A stretch of 63,884 nt of DNA from Furfurilactobacillus milii (lineage in GTDB: Bacteria > Bacillota > Bacilli > Lactobacillales > Lactobacillaceae): the NCBI RefSeq assembly GCF_009863985.1, contig NZ_WEZT01000001.1, positions 47,248 to 111,131 on the forward strand, in the 5' to 3' direction. Of the stretch, positions 45,008 to 52,628 are shown one piece after another. Position 1 is the stretch's first letter. Every line of letters begins with the position of its first letter. A model generated the notes under the pieces. That model searched no databases. It saw only the letters and a program-made list of their open reading frames with translations, and was not told the DNA's origin. The position numbers and the translations under genes are program-made.

Positions 45008-45811
45008 CTACCAAGCCGGTAAGGTATTTCCTTTGTAGTACTTCTTCAAATTCTGCTTGGTTGCCTCCGTCTGATAGGCCTTCACGATCTTTTTGTACGT
45101 TGCGTTGTTCTTATCCTTCTTCAAGGTTGAAACAACATTGATGTACTGACCACCTGTCTTTAAGTGTTCAGCATACAGAGCATCCTTAAGTGACAGCTTA
45201 GCAGCCGAAGCGTAGTTACCATTGACGACTGCAGCATCAGCACTGGATAGAGAACGCGCCGTTTGTGCCGCGTCAACAGTTGTAAACTTTAAGCCCAATC
45301 GATTCTCAGTGACGTCCTTAGTAGTTGGCAAGCTAGCCTTGTTCAGCTTGATAAAGCCAGCCCGTTTTAAAAGCACTAATGCTCGCGTTTCGTTAGCCGC
45401 GTCATTCGGAATCGCAATCTGCGCACCACGTTTGATTTCTGACAATTTCTTCAACTTATTAGAATACAGCGCTAATGGTTGAAAATAAGTATTCCCAATA
45501 GCAACGATGTTAGTGTGATGTGCTTTGTTCCACGCATCTTGGAAGTTTAAACTTTGAAACGCATTAATGTCTACGCTGTGGTCTGACAGGGCCGCATTCG
45601 GCTGAGTATAGTCGGTAAAGTTCACAATCTTTAAGGTAATGTGATCCTTCTTCTCAGTCTCTTTGCCAACGGCTTTCCAAATGGCTGCGTCTTGGTCGCC
45701 CACAACACCGACCTTCACGGTTTTATTGCTGCCCTTTCCACAACCTGCTAATGTCAACGCCAATCCAAACGTAATGCCTAACGCTGCTAATAAACGTCCC
45801 GTTTTTTTCAT
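45008..45811 (-). CDS. metQ: MetQ/NlpA-type substrate-binding lipoprotein
   Basis: 267 residues. A lipoprotein signal peptide ends in LTLAGC near residue 24. The mature part has VKVGVVGDQDAAIW and VDINAFQSLNFQDAWNK, the NlpA family core. It binds methionine (or an analogue) for an ABC importer. No metN or metP partner is adjacent, so it must serve components encoded elsewhere. The Met-type T-box upstream strongly supports methionine. Confidence 0.9.
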   Translation of the reverse strand: MKKTGRLLAALGITFGLALTLAGCGKGSNKTVKVGVVGDQDAAIWKAVGKETEKKDHITLKIVNFTDYTQPNAALSDHSVDINAFQSLNFQDAWNKAHHTNIVAIGNTYFQPLALYSNKLKKLSEIKRGAQIAIPNDAANETRALVLLKRAGFIKLNKASLPTTKDVTENRLGLKFTTVDAAQTARSLSSADAAVVNGNYASAAKLSLKDALYAEHLKTGGQYINVVSTLKKDKNNATYKKIVKAYQTEATKQNLKKYYKGNTLPAW

Positions 45812-45885
45812 ATTAAACCTCTCCCTATCAAATCAAATTCACGACGGTCAACTAAACAAACAACTGGCCACATTTACATCGAGCA

Positions 45886-46137
45886 CAAAATAAGCGCTCC
45901 CTAAGTCCATCAACTTAAGAAGCGCTCGCACACGATACCATTCTTGTTTCACCAAGACTTACATCTTGATGCTTACTAGCCATTTTCATGGCGTGCACAA
46001 TAATGAGTGCCGGTCATTGCCACCTTGCCTTGCGGTTCAGTGACACCAATCACAGGCCATTTTCATATTGTGCCCTGCGACCTCGTTTCAGCTAAAGAGG
46101 CTCTCTAAGCGCTGGCAATCAACATTACTTTCCTGAT
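45886..46137 (-). promoter_or_regulatory. T-box riboswitch, methionine specifier, upstream of metQ
   Basis: Minus strand: AGTA followed by ATGTTG pairs with CAATAT, then GAAAATGG, giving the specifier-loop pattern GAA-N-AUG-purine with AUG at 46060-46058. Further on, AATGGTATCGTG is the T-box (TGGTACCGCG-like) and GAGCGCTTCTTAAG/CTTAGGGAGCGCTTATTTT is the terminator (45892-45927). Uncharged tRNA-Met should pair and permit read-through. It fills most of the 443-bp gap. Confidence 0.85.
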
Positions 46138-46254
46138 CAATTCGTTTTGTTGTTTGATTGACAAAAATATACGCCCGTTACCATTAAAAGTCAGTGAGAA
46201 AAATTGAAGAATTAAAACAACAAAATCGATCTATTGAAAGCAAGCCGTTTGAAA

Positions 46255-47619
46255 CTAAATCGTACTTTCACCGATATTTCGGCTGACCGTCGTTAACTCA
46301 AACATTGGCCACAACATGAGCAAACCTAAGAAAACAAAACCAAACTGATAAGCGTGTCCCAATGTCATTGTTTGACTGAGAACGGAGACAATCACCGTAA
46401 TCAAGGACACCCCTAAACCTTGCGCTAACGTCATAATCACAGCCGTTAGCGTGTTCGCACTGTTACGTTCGGCTAATGGGACATCGGCAAATGTCAACCC
46501 ATTGTATGCAGTTAACGCTAAAGAACGCCCAACACCGGAAACAAACGCCAACAACGCGATTATCCATGACCATGTTGATGTCGTAATCAGTGCCAAACAA
46601 AACGAACTGATCATCACCATCAAGAAGGCGCTAAAGAGTGCGCCACGATATTTTAGCGTTTTGATAATCACTGTCGTGAAGGGTTTAATGCCAATATTTC
46701 CCAGAAAAATAAAAATCACAAAGCCTGATGCTTTAACCGGTGACCACTGAAAAATCGTTTGCAAATAGACCGTCATTAAGTATGGCATGGCCCCGACTGA
46801 TAACCACAAAACGCTATCGCCCGTTTGTGTGAACCGAAATGATTCAATTCGTAGTGACGAAACGGAAAACAAAGGGTTTTCGACTTTGCGTAAGTGAAAG
46901 TAGGAAAAGACTAACATCCCCGCGCCAATGATCACCATCAGTGCTGCTAATAGCCATTCCGAACGACCATGAGTCGCTATTTCTGCCCCAGCTAAAATTA
47001 ATCCTGATGCAATCGCAATCTCGATAAAACCGATAACGTCAAACTGGCGATATTCTGTTGTTTGAGCATCTTGCTCAATCAGAAAAAGCCCAATCAAGAT
47101 AATAATAATTCCCATCGGTAAATTGATCAGAAAAATCCAGCGCCAGTTCCACCATGTCACAATCAAACCACCGATTAACGGAGCAATCGCTGGCGCAATC
47201 AAGGCCGGCCATACTAAGTAACTCGTCATTCGCAACAATTGTGACGGGATCGTCTTTTCCAACACGATCAGTCGAGCCGTTGGTGTCATCATTGCGCCTG
47301 ACATCCCCTGGATCACCCGCATCCCCAGCAGAATGGTAAACGTAGGTGCCAACGCACTGCCCAGCGAGCTCAGCGTAAATAAGCCAACGGCCAATAGCCA
47401 CATGCGTTTCTTGCCAAATCGATCAGCGAGCCAACCACTTAACGGAATAAAAATCGCAACGGTAATTAGGTAAATACTCACTAGCAGTGCGACGGTGGCT
47501 GATCCAGTCCGAAAATATCTCGCCATACTCGGCAACGCCGTGGTGACAATCGTCCCATCCATGATTTCCATGAAGAGGCTTGCCGCCATTAATAACGCAA
47601 TTTTGATTTCTTTAGTCAT
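46255..47619 (-). CDS. DHA2-family MFS exporter
   Basis: 454 residues. MDGTIVTTALPSMARYF near residue 19 and MRVIQGMSGAMMTPTARLIV near residue 102 mark the DHA2 branch, with about 13-14 membrane segments. It overlaps the end of its PadR gene by 8 bp, so the two are one translational unit. It probably exports a drug or toxic metabolite sensed by PadR. Confidence 0.9.
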   Translation of the reverse strand: MTKEIKIALLMAASLFMEIMDGTIVTTALPSMARYFRTGSATVALLVSIYLITVAIFIPLSGWLADRFGKKRMWLLAVGLFTLSSLGSALAPTFTILLGMRVIQGMSGAMMTPTARLIVLEKTIPSQLLRMTSYLVWPALIAPAIAPLIGGLIVTWWNWRWIFLINLPMGIIIILIGLFLIEQDAQTTEYRQFDVIGFIEIAIASGLILAGAEIATHGRSEWLLAALMVIIGAGMLVFSYFHLRKVENPLFSVSSLRIESFRFTQTGDSVLWLSVGAMPYLMTVYLQTIFQWSPVKASGFVIFIFLGNIGIKPFTTVIIKTLKYRGALFSAFLMVMISSFCLALITTSTWSWIIALLAFVSGVGRSLALTAYNGLTFADVPLAERNSANTLTAVIMTLAQGLGVSLITVIVSVLSQTMTLGHAYQFGFVFLGLLMLWPMFELTTVSRNIGESTI

Positions 47620-48157
47620 TCGATTGAAAGCCCCCGTTCTTCGCCAATGCTTTTTTAAAGTCTTGAATCCACTGCTGTGTTACCTGCGCTTGGCGGAGAC
47701 GTAACTGCATCTTCTGTGACGCATACCAGTGATCTTTGTGCTCGTGCTTCTTTAGGTGTTCCAACTCCGTTTGACAGTCATTCACAATGGCGACTTGCTC
47801 GTTCATATACTGATCCAGCAATCCCTGCTGATCGGTTAAAGGCAAATGCTGCATTGAATCCAGCTTGATTTGAAAAATATCATCTGTGTGAGCGCCCTCA
47901 GGAACTGGCGCATACATTAATTCCAAGAATCGCGCTTCACCCTTCTTGGTGATAGCTGCCAATTTTGTCGATCGTTTGTCGTCACCTTGAACCGTTAGCG
48001 TGATGTAACCTTCTTTTTCCAAACGTTCGAACAGCGGATAAATAACACCAAAGCTAATCTTGCGGTGACGACCAAGTGAAACCTGCATTGACTGACGCAA
48101 ACGATAGGCAGTTTTGGAATTCTCCATCAGTTCACCCAAAATATATAATTCATTCAT
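47612..48157 (-). CDS. PadR-family regulator
   Basis: About 181 residues. The winged helix has MNELYILGELMENSKTAYRLRQSM and KISFGVIYPLFERLEKEGYITLT, and a C-terminal helical dimerisation domain follows. Two adjacent ATG codons follow AAAGGGCGG; 48157 is used here. The upstream operator-like repeat at 48181-48221 would allow autoregulation. First gene of a two-gene operon with the DHA2 exporter. Confidence 0.9.
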   Translation of the reverse strand: MNELYILGELMENSKTAYRLRQSMQVSLGRHRKISFGVIYPLFERLEKEGYITLTVQGDDKRSTKLAAITKKGEARFLELMYAPVPEGAHTDDIFQIKLDSMQHLPLTDQQGLLDQYMNEQVAIVNDCQTELEHLKKHEHKDHWYASQKMQLRLRQAQVTQQWIQDFKKALAKNGGFQSND

Positions 48158-48180
48158 CATTTTAGAATTTGCCGCCCTTT

Positions 48181-48221
48181 TATATCTTTTAGATGTAAAT
48201 ATTGTATATCTAAAAGATATA
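48181..48221. promoter_or_regulatory. PadR operator candidate
   Basis: TATATCTTTTAGAT (48181-48194) and ATCTAAAAGATATA (48208-48221) are perfect 14-bp inverted arms with a 13-bp spacer, just upstream of the padR start. Confidence 0.8.
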
Positions 48222-48273
48222 AAAAGCAAATAAAAAAACGGCCACTGTTGTGTGTCCGCATGGTTCAACATCA

Positions 48274-48861
48274 TTATTGATAAGGGTTGCCATACTTTGT
48301 CGTATAAGCATAAAAACCAAGTTTATGTAACTCGACGCCCATCGCAATCTCTTTTTCTGAGCAACCAATCATTTTAAGAACCCGTTCCGTAAAGTCTAAT
48401 GCGGCAGTCCCGTTGGCAGTAACGAGATTTCTATCGCTGACAACTTGAACGTTTTGAAAATCAGTCGGGTTTTTATAGTCCACATCGTCTTTCCACAAAT
48501 ATTGGGCATTCCCAGTATGTTTAAATCCTGTTAACAAACCAGTTCTCGCTAGAAAATCAACGGCTCCACAGATGGCTCCAACTGGCATTTTGTTTGCTAA
48601 ACGGTGCGAAACAAGCTGATAAAGTGCCTCATCGTTAATACTCCAAGAATTGCCGCCTATTAGAACCAATAAATCAATGTGCTTAGGGACATCAGAAATC
48701 AGATCATCGATTTGGGTTGTAAACCCACCGATAGATTTAACTACAGGCTTTACTGATGCCGTCCTAACCTGCCAATCTTTCTTCTGATTTAATTGACTGG
48801 AAAGATAGGCTCCCTCCCAATCAGCATATTGATTCAAAAGGACAAACTCTGCTATTTTCAT
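48274..48861 (-). CDS. DJ-1/PfpI-family protein
   Basis: About 195 residues. VGAICGAVDFLARTGLL near residue 100 is the nucleophile-elbow motif with Cys of the class I glutamine-amidotransferase-like fold. LLVLIGGNSW, near residue 65, is also typical. Similar to YoaZ/PfpI-like stress proteins (glyoxalase, chaperone or protease-like activities in the family). The start ATG at 48861 follows GGGAG. No operon partner. Confidence 0.85.
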   Translation of the reverse strand: MKIAEFVLLNQYADWEGAYLSSQLNQKKDWQVRTASVKPVVKSIGGFTTQIDDLISDVPKHIDLLVLIGGNSWSINDEALYQLVSHRLANKMPVGAICGAVDFLARTGLLTGFKHTGNAQYLWKDDVDYKNPTDFQNVQVVSDRNLVTANGTAALDFTERVLKMIGCSEKEIAMGVELHKLGFYAYTTKYGNPYQ

Positions 48862-48935
48862 AAATAAACTCCCATTTTCCCGAATATATGTTCGCATTTA
48901 TAGTGTACACCTTTTAGGAGATTATTCGAGCCAGG

Positions 48936-49325
48936 CTAGACCGTCCTTGCTACTAACTGATCATAAGCTTCCTTCAATTCAGACTTATCTGTTTTACCAA
49001 CAGCCGTCTTGTTGGCAGTCACTAAAAACAGTTCACTGGCCTCCAAGAGTTCACTGACTTGCTGATTGCCAATCAGTGTTAGTACAAAGACATAGATCCT
49101 CATTGTATGAATAGCGCTCAGTGAATCACCATCGCTAACGCTGTCAGTCAATCCGTTAACTTGACGAATCACATCCAGGCTTAAACGTGCCATGGCTGTC
49201 TTAGCCCTGTAAATGCTCTGTTTGGCCGCCCGTCGTCGTTCAAAAAAGTTGAAAAGTAATGTCGTGAGCACCGCCGCAAACGTCGCTGCACCCGTAAACC
49301 AATCCGCTAAAGATCCAATTTGCAT
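48936..49325 (-). CDS. Small membrane-anchored protein of unknown function
   Basis: About 129 residues. One N-terminal hydrophobic segment (LADWFTGAATFAAVLTTLLFNFF), then a basic helical stretch ERRRAAKQSIYRAKTAMARL and an alpha-helical soluble region. I do not recognise the family. ATG at 49325 follows GAGGGTG. It is 11 bp after the oxidoreductase and belongs to the tetR operon. Confidence 0.65.
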   Translation of the reverse strand: MQIGSLADWFTGAATFAAVLTTLLFNFFERRRAAKQSIYRAKTAMARLSLDVIRQVNGLTDSVSDGDSLSAIHTMRIYVFVLTLIGNQQVSELLEASELFLVTANKTAVGKTDKSELKEAYDQLVARTV

Positions 49326-49336
49326 TAAGATCACCC

Positions 49337-49915
49337 TCAAATTTGATTCACAATCTGTTTTAAAAACGCTTGTCGTTGACTAAAATGGCTGTTCGTAATG
49401 CCACCACAATTGGTCCAATGCCGCTGCTTGATGCCCAGCTGTTTAAGCGTTGCTCCCATAAAAACACGCTTAATTGCGTTCCCGGAAAACAACTTCAAAT
49501 ACCAGGTTGGTGACGTAGACGTCGTTAAAACATCGGCCCGTTTGATATTCGTCATCCGACCCTTAACGCCTCGAGGAGTGTTGACGTAAGCAAACTGAGG
49601 CTTCATAACTTTATCAAAGAAACCTTTCAACATACCCGGGAGGTCGTTCCACCAAATCGGCGTAATGATAATAAGATTCGTACTACTCCGCAACACCGTT
49701 TGATATTTAGTGACTAGTGGATCCGTGGTGTCACCATCTTTAAATTTGGCCAGTTCGGCTACAGAATAACGTGGATCAAATTGATCTTTATACAGGTCAA
49801 TAACGTCATACACTTCACCTAACTGATCTAACTTTTCTTGAACCGCCATCAACACCTGATGATTAAAGCTTTTATCATACGGATGGCAATAAACAACTGT
49901 TGTTTTACTTTGCAT
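49337..49915 (-). CDS. Flavodoxin-fold NAD(P)H oxidoreductase
   Basis: 192 residues, same family as the enzyme at 8988. YCHPYDKSFNHQVL near the start is the flavin phosphate loop; LIIITPIWWNDLPGMLKGFFDKV near residue 77 is the core motif. Probably reduces quinones or nitroaromatics. Co-transcribed with the TetR gene, which it overlaps by 11 bp. Confidence 0.88.
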   Translation of the reverse strand: MQSKTTVVYCHPYDKSFNHQVLMAVQEKLDQLGEVYDVIDLYKDQFDPRYSVAELAKFKDGDTTDPLVTKYQTVLRSSTNLIIITPIWWNDLPGMLKGFFDKVMKPQFAYVNTPRGVKGRMTNIKRADVLTTSTSPTWYLKLFSGNAIKRVFMGATLKQLGIKQRHWTNCGGITNSHFSQRQAFLKQIVNQI

Positions 49916-50513
49916 CGTTAACGCCCCCGTTTTTCACAATATCATCAATCATACTGTCCACAACAGCCTCATCGTAAATTAGTGCACCGTTAACGATGAG
50001 TTGTGCGTAGCCAAAGATGAAAGACCACAGTTTGGTAAACAACAAGTCACTCTCTTCGGTCAGATGATAGTCCTGTTTTAACCCTGCGACTTCCTGACTC
50101 ATATAACGTAAAAAGGGTTCCTCAGTATTAGTGAAAAAATTCTGCTGCCGATACTCGGCCAGTGCCCTAGGACTAAAGAAAAGAAACGCCACTGCATGCG
50201 GTCTTGTACCTGCCCAAGACACAATCATTTTCCCTAGTTTTGCAATAATCTCCCTGTGTTCCTTGGGATTAAGTTGCGCCACACTTTGAATAGCTTCGGT
50301 TTCAAACTGACGTGAGACCTCTTGTAAGGCTGCATCCAACAAATCATCTTTTGATTTGAAATGCTTATACACTGCCGATGGCGCAATACCAACGGTCTTA
50401 GCCGCCGTCCGTAAAGATAGCAGGTGAAAGTCGTTCTCACCGACAAACTTAACAGCATACTCAACAATTCGCTGACGTGTATCCGTTGTCCTCAAATCTG
50501 CCACATCTATCAT
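49905..50513 (-). CDS. TetR/AcrR-family regulator
   Basis: 202 residues. The HTH has LLSLRTAAKTVGIAPSAVYKHFKSKDDLL near residues 33-61. The C-terminal domain resembles the TetR WHG group (TRPHAVAFLFFSPRALAEY). First gene of the operon with the flavodoxin-fold oxidoreductase and the small membrane protein; probably autoregulated. AAAGGAAATG precedes the ATG. Confidence 0.88.
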   Translation of the reverse strand: MIDVADLRTTDTRQRIVEYAVKFVGENDFHLLSLRTAAKTVGIAPSAVYKHFKSKDDLLDAALQEVSRQFETEAIQSVAQLNPKEHREIIAKLGKMIVSWAGTRPHAVAFLFFSPRALAEYRQQNFFTNTEEPFLRYMSQEVAGLKQDYHLTEESDLLFTKLWSFIFGYAQLIVNGALIYDEAVVDSMIDDIVKNGGVNDAK

Positions 50514-50562
50514 TTCCTTTGAATTTTGATTTTAGGATAACACCGTTCACCTAAATTGGCAA

Positions 50563-50611
50563 TAAAAAGCGAACTTCGTCCTAACTCTCGTCAGACAGTA
50601 AAGTTCGCTTC
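50563..50611 (-). terminator. Terminator of brnQ
   Basis: On the minus strand AAGCGAACTT pairs with AAGTTCGCTTTTTATT across a long loop. Confidence 0.75.
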
Positions 50612-50634
50612 GTTAATTCACTGTAAGTGCAACA

Positions 50635-52005
50635 CTATTTAACCGAATTTTGCTTTGGCTCTCGTTGCAAGGCGACTAATCCCAGACCGACAATTAAACC
50701 GATAAGCATAAACGGTAAGAAATCCAGGCCATCTTTGAACAAGGGAAAGAACTGTTGGGCAAAATGATTGCAGGCTTTAACCACCGTCAATTTGGCAAAC
50801 ACTGGTGGCAAAGCGTGAATAAAATCAAAGATTGCCGGAATTAGGACTAGATAAATCGTCGTCCGATAAATTGTGACATTCTGATGAATCAGCGGCTGCA
50901 AGATTCCCAGCACAATCAGACTAATCGCCAATGGATACAACAACATTAATAATGGCGTTGAGAAGGCAATAATCTGTGTTAAGCCGATATTGGCAATCAG
51001 AAAGGCTCCCACCGTCGTCCCCAGCAAAAACGTTCGGTACTGAACACGCGGAAAACGACGACTGAGATCTTGCGCCAGTGATGTGATGAGCCCGATGGCG
51101 GTGGTCAGGCAGGCTAGCAATGTCAGTGCGGCTAATAAGGCCGTCCCAATTAGCCCGGTATAATGTTCCATAATCTGACCAAAGGCTAGCCCACCGTTAG
51201 CACTCATTGATGTGTAGCGAAGGCTAACGGCCCCCAACATAATCAAGAAGGTATAAATAATAGTTTCCAGTGACATCGAAAAGAGCCCAATTTTGGCGAT
51301 AGCCCGTGACTGGTCGCCTTCATTGTGAACACCCATATACTTGAGCGCATTCACAATTGTGACACCAAAACCAAGTCCAGCCAGCGCATCCATGGTGTTA
51401 TAGCCTTGTAAGAATCCGTTTGTCAGACCACCAATTGAGTTTGCCACCCCAACAAATGGCACATGTGTTAAATCACCCTTGATGACTAACGCCCAGAAGA
51501 AGATGAAAGTTAACAATAGCAGAAATAATGGATTGAGCAGTTTGCCAACATAGAGCGTAATTTTCTGCTGATTACTGGCTAAAAGGAACGTTGCTAAGAA
51601 GAATAAAAACGAAAAGATGGCTAAACTAATTGTTTCAGTCCCTTTTGGAATAAATGGCACCACACCGATTTCAAACGTAACCGTCGCCGTCCGGGGTGAG
51701 GCAATCAACAGTCCCAAACTAGCATGAGTTGTTAACAGGAAAAAAGATGCGAATCGTCTACTCACTGGCCTAGCAAGATCATACATGCTATCGCTACGTG
51801 TCACACTGATGGCAATAATCGCCAGCAATGGCAATAAAATTGCAGAGAGTAGAAAGCCAATCGTGGCTGTAATCCATCCTTTACCGGCTAGTTGACCCAA
51901 GTGAATCGGAAAAATTAAATTGCCGGCACCAAAGAATAAACCGAATAATAGTGATCCTAAGACGTAGTAATCACGTCTTGTTAAATGTTTTTCTCGTTGA
52001 TCCAT
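50635..52005 (-). CDS. brnQ: Branched-chain amino acid:cation symporter (LivCS family)
   Basis: 456 residues with about 12 membrane segments. SLLFGLFFGAGNLIFPIHLGQLAG near residue 17 is the BrnQ signature; FLQGYNTMDALAGLGFG near residue 200 is also characteristic. It imports valine, leucine and isoleucine with Na+ or H+. GAGG precedes the ATG. A T-box leader with a GUA (valine) specifier lies upstream. A repeat-type hairpin sits between the T-box and the start codon. Confidence 0.95.
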   Translation of the reverse strand: MDQREKHLTRRDYYVLGSLLFGLFFGAGNLIFPIHLGQLAGKGWITATIGFLLSAILLPLLAIIAISVTRSDSMYDLARPVSRRFASFFLLTTHASLGLLIASPRTATVTFEIGVVPFIPKGTETISLAIFSFLFFLATFLLASNQQKITLYVGKLLNPLFLLLLTFIFFWALVIKGDLTHVPFVGVANSIGGLTNGFLQGYNTMDALAGLGFGVTIVNALKYMGVHNEGDQSRAIAKIGLFSMSLETIIYTFLIMLGAVSLRYTSMSANGGLAFGQIMEHYTGLIGTALLAALTLLACLTTAIGLITSLAQDLSRRFPRVQYRTFLLGTTVGAFLIANIGLTQIIAFSTPLLMLLYPLAISLIVLGILQPLIHQNVTIYRTTIYLVLIPAIFDFIHALPPVFAKLTVVKACNHFAQQFFPLFKDGLDFLPFMLIGLIVGLGLVALQREPKQNSVK

Positions 52006-52079
52006 ATGGTCAACCTCGCTTTCTGTGATTGGTACTTTGGGGTGAGAACTTGTGCTTTTGGAATGGATACTTTTACATA

Positions 52080-52232
52080 GCTATAACGTGCTCCCAACTC
52101 CTGAAAAAGGGTTGGTCACACTCAACATTTTATAAACGTGCACCTGACGCTCAGAAGTCTGCGCATAACCCGAAGTCGATGACCCACAAGCAAACTACGC
52201 TTGCACGTCATCGACCTCACGTTATTGCTCGA
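52080..52232 (+). repeat. Tandem units of about 50 bp ending in a large hairpin (copy A)
   Basis: Two degenerate units begin near 52082 and 52132, sharing ATAAACGTGC-CCTGACGCT. They are followed by GCATAAC and a hairpin in which GTCGATGAC pairs with GTCATCGAC and CAAGC with GCTTG, ending in GTTATTGCTCG. The layout matches the repeat at 32380-32590. It lies between the T-box terminator and brnQ. Confidence 0.65.
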
Positions 52233-52263
52233 CTTCTCCCGAGCTTCGGCATCACTCTAAATA

Positions 52264-52540
52264 AAAAAAGCGCCCCTGCAACATCTCTGTTGCCAAGGGC
52301 GCGAACGCGGTACCACCTTGCATCGTTACACTGTCACCAGCATAATCTCATAAACTGCAGCCATCAACCGGCTAGAGTTTGGTGACGATAATGGGCACCA
52401 CCCCACTGAATTTCAATTTAAAATTCAAAAGCTCACAGGTTACTTTCACAAGTATTGTGTCACCCATTCTCATCATCTAGGGCTCGCTTCAAACACATTT
52501 TGCTTGTTACTCCTCTGCTTCATAACTCGTTTAATCTATT
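52264..52540 (-). promoter_or_regulatory. T-box riboswitch with valine (GUA) specifier, upstream of brnQ
   Basis: Minus strand: AGTA, then ACAAG pairs with CTTGT, then GAAAGTAA, giving GAA-N-GUA-A with the specifier at 52443-52441. AAGGTGGTACCGCG (around 52307-52321) is a consensus T-box. GCGCCC...GGGGCGC plus a T run (52264-52303) is the terminator. Specificity for tRNA-Val is inferred from the specifier. Confidence 0.88.
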
Positions 52541-52604
52541 GTTAGCTATTTTAAATAATTGATGAGAAATGTCAATAGATTTTAATCTGAAGCAATGCAA
52601 AATG

Positions 52605-52620
52605 TATTTCCCGGGAAATG
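52605..52620. other. Noc-binding-like site
   Basis: TATTTCCCGGGAAATG matches TATTTCCCGGGAAATA at 15 of 16 positions and lies 9 bp from the stop of the DHA2 exporter at 52629. Confidence 0.6.
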
Positions 52621-52628
52621 TCACAGCA

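Noticed and set aside
45961-46020. An alternative AUG specifier (46017-46015) in the metQ T-box
   Set aside because: The GAA-N-specifier-purine pattern and the AGTA partner fit 46060-46058 better.
46695-46712. TATTTCCCAGAAAAAT as a Noc site
   Set aside because: At least four mismatches; likely chance within a coding region.
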